Source: an uncultured Erysipelotrichaceae bacterium (lineage in GTDB: Bacteria; Bacillota_I; Bacilli_A; Erysipelotrichales; Erysipelotrichaceae). From it: a DNA stretch of 24,534 nucleotides. Both the position numbers and the translations under genes were made by a program. Below the pieces are notes generated by a model. It did not search any database and had not been told where the DNA came from. It saw nothing but the letters and a program-made list of their open reading frames with translations. The stretch spans positions 1 to 24,534 of the forward strand of contig CALEMD010000042.1 in the NCBI GenBank assembly GCA_937902945.1. Direction: 5' to 3'. Below are positions 8,381 to 16,020 of the stretch, one piece after another. Position 1 is the stretch's first letter. Each line of letters opens with the position of its first letter.

Positions 8381-11300
8381 CTATTCTTTCTCGCCTGCAT
8401 CCGAGTCATCAGAATCAAATCCTACCTCGGCTGCTTCCGGCACTTCATCGATATTGTCCTTGATTGTCAGATCGCTGTTCTCTGTATCGCTGATCATCGG
8501 ATTGCGGTTCATGTCGAGCTTCGTTTCTTCCTTCAGCTCTTCCTGTGCCATCTTCTTCATATCAACTTCATCACCCTGCGGATCCAGCATCTTAACATCG
8601 ATTGCCAGTGCCTGCAGTTCATGAGTCAGAACGCGGAACGATTCAGGGATTCCTGCATCAGGCAGGTCCTTGCCCTTGACGATTGATTCATAAGTCTTTG
8701 TACGGCCCATGATATCATCAGATTTCACAGTCAGGATTTCCTGCAGTGTATGAGCAGCACCATATGCTTCCAGTGCCCAGACTTCCATCTCACCGAATCT
8801 CTGGCCGCCGTTCTGCGCTTTACCGCCTAATGGCTGCTGGGTAACCAGTGAATAAGGTCCTGTTGCACGAGCGTGCAGCTTATCATCGACCATGTGCGCC
8901 AGCTTGATCATATACATGACGCCGACGGCAATGCGCTCATCATATTCTTCGCCGGTCATGCCATCTGTCAATGCATACTTGCCATCTGCAGATGTTCCAG
9001 CTTCCTTCATGATGCTCGCCAGTTCTTCATTGCTGACACCGTCAAATACCGGTGTTGCAAACTTCACACCCAGAGCCTTAGCGGCCATACCCAGATGTAC
9101 TTCCAATACCTGTCCGATATTCATACGTGATGGAACGCCGAACGGGTTCAGCATGATATCAATCGGTGTGCCGTCTTTCATATACGGCATATCTTCAACT
9201 GGCAGAATCTTGGAGATGACACCCTTATTGCCGTGTCTTCCTGCCATCTTATCGCCTTCAGAAATCTTTCTCTTCTGAACGATATATACCTTTACAACTT
9301 CACTGACACCTGCTGGCAGTTCATGATCATCCTTGCGGCGGAAAATACGCACGGAATGAACGATACCAGCTCCGCCATGCGGAACCTTCAGTGAATTATC
9401 ACGGACTTCTCTGCTCTTCTCACCGAAGATGGCAAGCAGCAGTTTCTCTTCCGGAGAAATCTCACTCTGACCCTTTGGAGTTACCTTTCCAACCAGAATG
9501 TCGCCTTCTTTGACTTCCGCACCGACCATGACAATACCTCTGCCATCCAGGTTGCGGCATGCCGCTTCAGCAACGTTCGGGATATCTCTGGTAATTTCTT
9601 CAGGTCCCAGTTTTGTTTCTCTGCATTCAATGTCATATTCTTCAATATGCACAGATGTATAGACATCATCCTTAACCATGCGTTCAGACATGATGATAGC
9701 ATCTTCATAGTTGTATCCATGCCATGTCATGAAAGCGATCGTTACGTTCTGTCCAAGTGCAAGTTCACCGTTCTGCATAGCCGGACCATCCGCAAGGATA
9801 TCCCCGCGTTTGATCTTTTCACCATCATTGACGATAGGTCTTTGATTCAGGCATGTAGAAGCATTGCTTCTGCGGAACTTAGTCAGATCATACTGCATGT
9901 CTCCATCTTTCTGCTTAACGATAACTTTCGTCGCATCTACATAGGAGACTACACCCTCTCCGGTCGCAACACATGCTGCACCTGAGTCACGGGCAATACG
10001 ATGTTCGATTCCTGTTCCAACATATGGGCTGTGCGGATTCAGAAGAGGCACTGCCTGTCTCTGCATGTTTGCGCCCATCAGAGCACGTGTGCAGTCATCG
10101 TTTTCCAGGAAAGGAACGCACGCAGTCGCAACAGATACAATCTGTTTCGGACTTACGTCGGCATAGTCAATATCATTGCGGTTGACCATAACAGTTTCAC
10201 CGGCGATTCTTGCGACTACCTGTGTACCTGTGATCCTGCCATCATGAATCTCGTTTGCCTGTGCGATAACATGGTCATTCTCTTCATCTGCAGACATATA
10301 TACAACTGTATCTGTAACTACTCCGCCCTTGTCTACCTTACGGTAAGGAGTCTGGATAAATCCATATTCATTTACGCGGGCATAGGTTGTCAGATAGGAA
10401 ATCAAACCGATGTTCGGTCCTTCTGGTGTTTCAATTGGGCAGATTCTTCCATAGTGAGAGTTGTGAATATCACGTACTTCAAATCCTGCTCTTTCACGAG
10501 TCAAGCCGCCTGGACCCAAGGCACTGATACGTCTCTTATTGGAGAGTTCAGCCAATGGATTCTGCTGATCCATGAACTGTGACAGCTGAGAACTCGAGAA
10601 GAATTCCTTGATTGCGGCTGTCAGAGGTCTGATATTCGTCAGCTGTTTCGGAGTCAATGTTGCAATTTCAGATATAGACATCTTCTCCTTAACTGCACGC
10701 TCCATACGGCTCAAGCCAATACGGAACTGATTCTGAATCAATTCGCCGACTGTACGGATTCTGCGGTTGCCCAGCATATCAATATCATCTTCTGAACCAA
10801 CACCATCGAGCATCGTCAGTTCATAGTTATACAGAGCATACATATCCGGCATTGTGATTGTCTTCTTGCCATTCAGCGGATCGATGCCGATCAGCTTAAC
10901 AGGATGGCCATCTTCTGCAAGTACTTCTACTTCCTGTACACATGCACCGACCAGCCATACATTCAATGTGCCGTTTTCTCTGACAAATGTACTCAGGATT
11001 TCCTTCTGTCCTGCTGTCAATGCAGTCAGAGCCTCATCCGGAATATAGCGCTGGCAGATCAATGCATCTTCAACCTGAAGATCTGCACCATCTGCTTCAA
11101 TACGGCCGATGGCATACATTCTTGAACCATAATTAAGAATGGCAGTCAGATTATCCTTGTCAGCAACTGTCTTAGTCGCAATGATTCCTGTATAGATCTT
11201 GATTTCCTTGAATTCCTTGCAGATATTCTTAACATCTTCTTCTGTCAGGACTGTTCCTTTTTCAAGCTGTGTCTTCTGTGACTTGCCATCTAGATCACCA

Positions 11301-12544
11301 GCAAGAATTCTTCCTACCAATGCATTCTTGATAGAAGCTGTCTCTACTGTCTCTGCATCTGGATGAGAGAAAGTATGAACAAACGGAAGAGCACGGCAGT
11401 TGATTCCTTTATTTACTTCAGGCTTCAGCTCATTGCGCTCATTCTTGCCGATTATACGGCCGCGCTTCATAATGACCTTGCCATCTGCAGAGATCAGATC
11501 CTCTTTCAGCGCATGGCCTTCCATACGATCCATGATGCTCAGTTTCTTGCGAAGCTTATAACGTCCAGCTTTAGTAAGATCATAGCGTCTGTAATCAAAG
11601 AACTTTGCGTCCATCAATGAAATAGAACCGTCAATTGTTGGAACTTCATCTGCTCTTTGGTTTTCGTAGACACTTAAAAGTGCATCATGTGAGGTCTTAG
11701 TCTTATCAGCATTCAGTGTATTCTTAACTTCTTCATAATCGCCGAATACGGAAGTATACAGCAGCATATAATCGTTAAGGAATTCTCTTGCTTCTTCTTT
11801 GACTATAACGTCTTCATGAACATCAAAGCCATTTGCCTTCAGGAACTTCTGCATTCCAGTCGTGTCAAAAGCATCCTCGCCTTTTTCTGCATTCAAGGAC
11901 ATTCCAATTGCCTTGAACAGAATTGTGCTTAGGATCTTGCGCTTGCGGTCAATGGAGACATTCATAATGCGTCCCAAAGCCTGCTTTTTATCATCGCTCA
12001 TGAATTCCAGCCATGTTCCGCGGCTAGGAATCAGTTCGCATGTATAGGTATCCTTGCCTGTACGGTCTTCAGATACGATATCGAAGTATGCGCCTGGAGA
12101 ACGGACAATCTGCGATACAATGACACGTTCAGCGCCATTGATAACAAACGTTCCGGTAGGTGTCATCAATGGGAAATCTCCCAGGAAGACATCTTCCCAT
12201 TTTGTCATGACTTCACCGGTTTCTGGATCAACTACTTCCAGTTCCATCTTGACCTTCAGCGGTGCACAGTAGTTTACTTCACGGAACTTGCACTCACCGA
12301 CACTGTACTTCGGTTCACTGAATTCATAATCAACGAATTTCAGTTTGATATTTCCGCTGTAGTTGTAAATAGGATAGATATCCTCAAATACTTCGCGGAT
12401 TCCTTCTCTGAGAAACCAGTCAAAGGATGCTGTCTGAATTTCTACCAGTTCAGGAAGATCCAGTTCAGAAGAAACCTTGGAATAGTCTCTGCGAACTGCT
12501 TTGCTGCCATAATGCACAACGTGGTATGTCTGCTTGTTTTCCAT
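8381..12544 (-). CDS. rpoB: DNA-directed RNA polymerase subunit beta
   Basis: This is the beta subunit of RNA polymerase, about 1,387 residues and intact. Recognisable in order are the protrusion and lobe (TGTFVINGAERVIVSQIVRSPG), a lobe region enlarged by roughly 120 residues compared with B. subtilis, the fork loop/rifampicin region (SSQLSQFMDQQNPL, then KRRISALGPGG), the flap, the GDKMAGRHGNKGV catalytic-side motif, and the C-terminal clamp (LGGKAQNGGQRFGEMEVWALEAYGAAHTLQE). It ends in an acidic tail. The longest frame starts at 12553, but AAAGGA lies 8 nt upstream of the second in-frame ATG (12544) and directly abuts the first, so 12544 is preferred. The residue matching E. coli His526 is Asn (codon at 10538-10540). 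Transcribed with rpoC, probably from its own promoter as well as by read-through from rplJL. Confidence 0.96.
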   Translation of the reverse strand: MENKQTYHVVHYGSKAVRRDYSKVSSELDLPELVEIQTASFDWFLREGIREVFEDIYPIYNYSGNIKLKFVDYEFSEPKYSVGECKFREVNYCAPLKVKMELEVVDPETGEVMTKWEDVFLGDFPLMTPTGTFVINGAERVIVSQIVRSPGAYFDIVSEDRTGKDTYTCELIPSRGTWLEFMSDDKKQALGRIMNVSIDRKRKILSTILFKAIGMSLNAEKGEDAFDTTGMQKFLKANGFDVHEDVIVKEEAREFLNDYMLLYTSVFGDYEEVKNTLNADKTKTSHDALLSVYENQRADEVPTIDGSISLMDAKFFDYRRYDLTKAGRYKLRKKLSIMDRMEGHALKEDLISADGKVIMKRGRIIGKNERNELKPEVNKGINCRALPFVHTFSHPDAETVETASIKNALVGRILAGDLDGKSQKTQLEKGTVLTEEDVKNICKEFKEIKIYTGIIATKTVADKDNLTAILNYGSRMYAIGRIEADGADLQVEDALICQRYIPDEALTALTAGQKEILSTFVRENGTLNVWLVGACVQEVEVLAEDGHPVKLIGIDPLNGKKTITMPDMYALYNYELTMLDGVGSEDDIDMLGNRRIRTVGELIQNQFRIGLSRMERAVKEKMSISEIATLTPKQLTNIRPLTAAIKEFFSSSQLSQFMDQQNPLAELSNKRRISALGPGGLTRERAGFEVRDIHNSHYGRICPIETPEGPNIGLISYLTTYARVNEYGFIQTPYRKVDKGGVVTDTVVYMSADEENDHVIAQANEIHDGRITGTQVVARIAGETVMVNRNDIDYADVSPKQIVSVATACVPFLENDDCTRALMGANMQRQAVPLLNPHSPYVGTGIEHRIARDSGAACVATGEGVVSYVDATKVIVKQKDGDMQYDLTKFRRSNASTCLNQRPIVNDGEKIKRGDILADGPAMQNGELALGQNVTIAFMTWHGYNYEDAIIMSERMVKDDVYTSVHIEEYDIECRETKLGPEEITRDIPNVAEAACRNLDGRGIVMVGAEVKEGDILVGKVTPKGQSEISPEEKLLLAIFGEKSREVRDNSLKVPHGGAGIVHSVRIFRRKDDHELPAGVSEVVKVYIVQKRKISEGDKMAGRHGNKGVISKILPVEDMPYMKDGTPIDIMLNPFGVPSRMNIGQVLEVHLGMAAKALGVKFATPVFDGVSNEELASIMKEAGTSADGKYALTDGMTGEEYDERIAVGVMYMIKLAHMVDDKLHARATGPYSLVTQQPLGGKAQNGGQRFGEMEVWALEAYGAAHTLQEILTVKSDDIMGRTKTYESIVKGKDLPDAGIPESFRVLTHELQALAIDVKMLDPQGDEVDMKKMAQEELKEETKLDMNRNPMISDTENSDLTIKDNIDEVPEAAEVGFDSDDSDAGEKE

Positions 12545-12625
12545 GTATGCCATCCTTTCGCATGCATCGCCGTAAACGCTGAAAAGGGCGTAGTACCCCT
12601 AGTGTTTTATCGGACTTTTTTGCAA

Positions 12626-12660
12626 TTTATAAGTTTACTATGATTTCGGCAAGTAGTCAA
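12626..12660 (-). promoter_or_regulatory. Predicted promoter for rpoBC
   Basis: The minus strand has TTGACT (12655-12660), a 17-nt spacer and TAAACT (12632-12637). A second overlapping option is TTGCCG (12647-12652), 15 nt, TATAAA (12626-12631). The -35 box overlaps the stop codon of the methyltransferase gene. The resulting leader would be about 75-80 nt. Assigned by pattern only. Confidence 0.5.
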
Positions 12661-13250
12661 ATCCTGACTCCTTTCAAAACCCAATATCCTCTGTCCCGGG
12701 AAATAACGTCGCAGTTTCCAAACACCTCTGCAATGTATTTCTGTGCACTTTCAGCACCCTGTGTTCTTCTTACAACCGCTATAAGCGTACCGTTGGCAGA
12801 CAGATGATCATAGCTTTCCTGAAACATCGCATAGATCACTTTCTTGCCGGCACGGATTGGCGGATTGCTTACTACTGTGTCGAACATTCCGGTTAGATTC
12901 GCAAAACGGTCTGAGACTGCTGTCTCGATCGGTGCATGATTTTTGCTGCTATTGATCCCAGCCAGTTCTACTGCTCTAGGATTCACATCGCTGCAGACTG
13001 CCTGGATGTCAGGAAATGTGCTCTTAAGTACAATTCCAACCACTCCATAGCCGCATCCTATGTCCAGAATACGTCCCTGCAGTTTTTCTTTTGCCGCTGC
13101 TTCTAGCAAAACAAGAGTTCCATAATCTACTCCGCTCTTGCTGAAAACGCCATTGTCAGTAACAAATGTGTAGACCCGTCCTTGAAACCGGAAAGAATTC
13201 TCCTTCCGGTTTGAGGGAAGACTGCGGTTATCGGTGAAGTAATGTGCCGT
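12657..13250 (-). CDS. Class I SAM-dependent methyltransferase, YbxB/RsmC-like
   Basis: This is the methyltransferase usually found between rplL and rpoB in Firmicutes, related to the 16S rRNA guanine-N2 methyltransferase RsmC. It shows the SAM-binding motif LDIGCGYGVVG and the catalytic-type NPPIRAGKKV. The first standard start codon (TTG at 13107-13109) would cut off a conserved N-terminal segment. The same frame upstream encodes AHYFTDNRS, VYTFVTDNGVFSK and SGVDYGTLV, matching the family N-terminus. Homology reaches back to an ACG codon at 13248-13250, which has GAAAGGA 9 nt upstream and gives 197 residues, close to the roughly 200 usual for the family. No ATG, GTG or TTG is available nearby in frame. 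The substrate is inferred from family and context only. Confidence 0.75.
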   Translation of the reverse strand, partial: TAHYFTDNRSLPSNRKENSFRFQGRVYTFVTDNGVFSKSGVDYGTLVLLEAAAKEKLQGRILDIGCGYGVVGIVLKSTFPDIQAVCSDVNPRAVELAGINSSKNHAPIETAVSDRFANLTGMFDTVVSNPPIRAGKKVIYAMFQESYDHLSANGTLIAVVRRTQGAESAQKYIAEVFGNCDVISRDRGYWVLKGVRI

Positions 13251-13276
13251 AAAATCGCGTCCTTTCTTTAGGGTCG

Positions 13277-13300
13277 AAAAGCCGAATCGGATTCGGCTTT
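13277..13300 (-). terminator. Weak terminator/attenuator between rplL and the methyltransferase gene
   Basis: A perfect 10-bp stem (13278-13287 with 13291-13300, sequence AAAGCCGAAT) has a 3-nt loop and is followed on the minus strand by only four T. It lies 27 nt past the rplL stop. Partial termination here would make more L7/L12 than beta/beta', as the known rplL-rpoB attenuator does in E. coli. Confidence 0.6.
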
Positions 13301-13327
13301 CGTCATTGCGTTCAATTCAGTGAAATC

Positions 13328-13699
13328 TTACTTGTATTCAACAGTTGCTCCAGCATCAGTAAGCTTCTTCTTAATTGTTTCAGCTTCCTCAGTTGGAACA
13401 TCCTTTTTGATCTCAACTGGTGCCTGGTCAACGAGCTTCTTAGCATCTACCAGACCGAGACCTGTGATTTCACGAACAACCTTGATGACACCGACTTTGG
13501 AATCACCAACAGTTGCCAGCCATACTGCAACATTCTTCGGAGCAGCATCTTCAGCAGCTTCAGCTGGAGCAGCAGCAGCAACTGGAGCAGCAGCTGTAAC
13601 ACCGTATTTCTCTTCAATAGCCTTAACCAGATCGTTCAGATCGAGAATTGTAGCTTCATCAAGATATGTAAGAATATCTTCTTTTGTTAACTTTGCCAT
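13328..13699 (-). CDS. rplL: Ribosomal protein bL12 (L7/L12)
   Basis: This 123-residue stalk protein recruits translation factors to the ribosome. It has the N-terminal dimerisation helices (MAKLTKEDILTYL to about residue 33), an Ala/Pro-rich hinge (about 35-55) and the C-terminal factor-binding domain with KVGVIKVVREITGLGLVDAK. Its length is typical of the family. It lies 21 nt after rplJ, with a GAGG-type ribosome site before the ATG. It is followed by the weak hairpin at 13277-13300. Confidence 0.97.
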   Translation of the reverse strand: MAKLTKEDILTYLDEATILDLNDLVKAIEEKYGVTAAAPVAAAAPAEAAEDAAPKNVAVWLATVGDSKVGVIKVVREITGLGLVDAKKLVDQAPVEIKKDVPTEEAETIKKKLTDAGATVEYK

Positions 13700-13720
13700 G
13701 GATTATTGTCCTCCTCTTCC

Positions 13721-14278
13721 TTAGGCAGCTGCTTCTTCAGCAGCCTCAACTTTTGCTTCTTCAGCAGGTGTTTCGTTTTTTGGTCCTTCTGTTTCCTTCT
13801 TGTCAGCAACTGCCTTCACAGTACGAGCAAACTGTGATACCGGTGCCTGCAGTACAGAGAGCAGCATGGACAGCATTCCTTCTCGATTGGACAGCAGTGA
13901 CAATTCATTGATTGTCTCAACAGGAACAACTTTTCCTTCAACAATGCCGCCTTTGAGAACCAGTGCTTTGTGTTTCTTTGCAAACTTAGCCATGATGCGG
14001 CTAGGTGCAACTGCGTCTTCACCGAATACAAGAGTGTTCGGTCCTGTCAGCACATCAGCGAGTTCACTGAATCCTGCAGCTTCTGCTGCTTTAGCAGCCA
14101 ATGTGTTTTTGTAGACTTTCATCTCCACATTCTCTGCGCGCAGTGTTCTGCGTAATTCGGTAACCTCGGATACGCTCAGGCCGCGATATTCAGCAACAAC
14201 AGTTGACGAAGATTTCGCAAACTTGTCCTGAATCTCGGAAACGACGTTCTTTTTTGAATCTAATACCGCCTGATTCAT
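13721..14278 (-). CDS. rplJ: Ribosomal protein uL10
   Basis: This 185-residue stalk base protein anchors L7/L12 dimers on 23S rRNA. Typical motifs are EYRGLSVSEVTELRRTLR, KVYKNTLAAKA and LTGPNTLVF. The C-terminal helix that binds L12 is followed by a Glu/Ala/Lys-rich tail of about 25 residues, longer than usual. The ATG has a strong AGGAGG site 7 nt upstream. It is the first gene of the operon and is preceded by an L10 leader, through which L10-L12 complexes are expected to repress their own synthesis. Confidence 0.97.
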   Translation of the reverse strand: MNQAVLDSKKNVVSEIQDKFAKSSSTVVAEYRGLSVSEVTELRRTLRAENVEMKVYKNTLAAKAAEAAGFSELADVLTGPNTLVFGEDAVAPSRIMAKFAKKHKALVLKGGIVEGKVVPVETINELSLLSNREGMLSMLLSVLQAPVSQFARTVKAVADKKETEGPKNETPAEEAKVEAAEEAAA

Positions 14279-14320
14279 TCCATATCCTCCTTTTTCCTGT
14301 TATCTAATACGCATAATATC

Positions 14321-14428
14321 AATAAAGCCCTCGCAGACAGCAAGGGCTCAAAAGTTCAAATATTCTTTGACTTTCTACCTCGGTAACATGATTAAGCTCT
14401 CGCCGTTACTGTCTATGGTATCGATAAC
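14321..14428 (-). ncRNA. L10 leader (ribosomal protein autoregulatory RNA)
   Basis: The 5' leader of rplJ contains the conserved L10-binding fold. On the minus strand ACC-AUAGACA-GUAAC (14405-14419) pairs with GUUAC-CGA-GGU (14377-14387), giving the outer ACC/GGU and inner GUAAC/GUUAC stems with the conserved AGACA bulge between them. Further down is a hairpin GCCCUUGC/GCGAGGGC (14327-14347) followed by UUUAUU, a likely terminator switched by L10 binding. It matches the known Firmicutes L10 leader layout. Confidence 0.85.
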
Positions 14429-14434
14429 GCGTTA

Positions 14435-14464
14435 ATAATACCTCTTTTGAAATGACAATGTCAA
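14435..14464 (-). promoter_or_regulatory. Promoter of the rplJL-rpoBC operon
   Basis: A perfect -35 TTGACA (14459-14464), an 18-nt spacer and -10 TATTAT (14435-14440). The -35 box lies inside the small dyad TGACA-T-TGTCA (14453-14463). The predicted start near 14428 gives the leader described above. Confidence 0.85.
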
Positions 14465-14485
14465 GATTTTTCAGAATTTGAAGCC

Positions 14486-15826
14486 TTACTTCTGAAGACT
14501 CTCCTGATTGCCTGGGTCCTTCTTCAGCATTGCATTGACAATAATGCCAAGAATCAGTGCGCAGGCAATAGAAGTGATTGTTACTTTGCCGAATGTCAAT
14601 GACAATCCGCCGATGCCTGCAATCAGGATAACAGATATAACAAACAGATTGCAGTTCTTATCAAGATCCACTTTCTGCACCATCTTCAGTCCGCTGACTG
14701 CGATAAATCCATATAATGCCATGCATACCCCGCCCATGACGCAGGAAGGAATAGAACTGATGAAGGCAACAAACGGTGTAATGAAGGATATCAGGATGCA
14801 CTCAGCCGCAGCCATAGCTATCGTTGCCACTGATGCATTTCTAGTGATTGCAACACAGGCTACAGATTCACCATATGTTGTATTTGGGCAGCCGCCAAAC
14901 AAAGCGCCGGCAATTGAACCTATGCCATCACCAAGCAACGTCTTGTCAAGACCTGGATTCTTCAATAGATCTCTTCCTATAATAGAAGAAATATTCTTAT
15001 GATCTGCAATGTGCTCCGCAAATACTACGAATGCTACCGGAATATAAGCAACCGCTACTGTGCCAATATAGCCTGCATCAATCTGGCTGAATCCTGCCGA
15101 TGCCTTAAGGAATGTGAAGTCCGGTACTGAGACAATTGAATTCATGGAAGTCAAAGCGCTGAAGTTCGTTATCTGCATCGCTGTATTTCCAGTGGACAAA
15201 CCAATCCATGTCAGAATTGCCGCAGCCGCATAGCCGACGAGAATTCCGATAATGAACGGAATCATTTTTGCATGTTTCTTGCCATATGTACTGCTCAGCA
15301 TTGTTGCAAACAGTGCAATTAATCCGCACAGCACTGCATACTGAGTCGTCTCGCCTGTCAGGCTTGAAGTCTGCAGATTGCTGACTGCACTTGATGCAAG
15401 ACTCAGGCCGATGATGGAAACTGTAGGTCCAATGACAACCGCCGGCATCAGTTTATCAATCCAGCCTACTCCGACCTTCTTTACGATGATCGCAAACACT
15501 ACATAGACTAAACCGGCACAGATTGCGCCGATGATCAATCCAGCGTAACCCGCTTCAATGCTTACAGCGCCCGCAAACGCCGCCGACATCGAACCAATGA
15601 AGGCAAAAGAAGAACCCAGGAATACTGGGCTCTTGCGTGCTGTAAATAAAATGTAGATAAACGTGCCCACTCCTGCTCCAAACAAGGCAGCTGCGGTACT
15701 CATACCGTTGCCGATAATCAGAGGAACTGCAATTGTTGCAGCCATAATCGCTAAAACCTGCTGGAATGCAAATACTATTAATTTGCTGAAACCTGGCTTG
15801 TCTTCAATATCGTAGACTAGTTTCAT
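14486..15826 (-). CDS. uraA: Uracil permease (NCS2 family nucleobase:cation symporter)
   Basis: This 446-residue polytopic membrane protein probably has 14 transmembrane segments and imports uracil with protons. The family signature regions are present: FAEHIADHKNIS around the substrate-binding glutamate, and GCPNTTYGESVACVAITR, which matches UraA/PyrP rather than xanthine or urate carriers. The start has an AAAGGGGG ribosome site about 8 nt upstream. It lies directly upstream of the rplJ promoter on the same strand with no clear terminator between, so some read-through is possible. No PyrR-type attenuator is visible in the short leader. Substrate choice between uracil and a related base is by similarity. 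Confidence 0.9.
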   Translation of the reverse strand: MKLVYDIEDKPGFSKLIVFAFQQVLAIMAATIAVPLIIGNGMSTAAALFGAGVGTFIYILFTARKSPVFLGSSFAFIGSMSAAFAGAVSIEAGYAGLIIGAICAGLVYVVFAIIVKKVGVGWIDKLMPAVVIGPTVSIIGLSLASSAVSNLQTSSLTGETTQYAVLCGLIALFATMLSSTYGKKHAKMIPFIIGILVGYAAAAILTWIGLSTGNTAMQITNFSALTSMNSIVSVPDFTFLKASAGFSQIDAGYIGTVAVAYIPVAFVVFAEHIADHKNISSIIGRDLLKNPGLDKTLLGDGIGSIAGALFGGCPNTTYGESVACVAITRNASVATIAMAAAECILISFITPFVAFISSIPSCVMGGVCMALYGFIAVSGLKMVQKVDLDKNCNLFVISVILIAGIGGLSLTFGKVTITSIACALILGIIVNAMLKKDPGNQESLQK

Positions 15827-15850
15827 AAGTGAATCCCCCTTTGATTCAAG

Positions 15851-15879
15851 ATGATAGCAAAATCGAAGGTAAAATGAAA
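15851..15879 (-). promoter_or_regulatory. Possible promoter of the uracil permease gene
   Basis: TTTCAT (15874-15879), a 17-nt spacer and TATCAT (15851-15856) on the minus strand, giving a very short leader just before the ribosome site. The -35 match is poor. Confidence 0.3.
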
Positions 15880-16020
15880 GAGGAAATTCATGAAATTAAG
15901 ATGAAAACTGAATTACTTTTTGCTTTTATTTTGAAGATGCAGTATTTTGCATATTTTCTTAATCCTACAAGAGACGAATTCCTTGTGTCTCTAGAATTCA
16001 GGCTGCGTTCTGAATCCACA

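Noticed and set aside
10001..10582. 193-residue frame antisense to rpoB, and a 213-residue frame antisense to the ORF6N gene (16141-16782)
   Set aside because: Both are Cys/Ile/Ser-rich mirror translations of strongly conserved genes, without ribosome sites or recognisable domains.
15960..16020. Hairpins downstream of the ORF6N gene (AGAGAC/GTCTCT and ATTCAG/CTGAAT)
   Set aside because: Stems are only 6 bp with large loops and no T-run on the minus strand; not convincing as a terminator.
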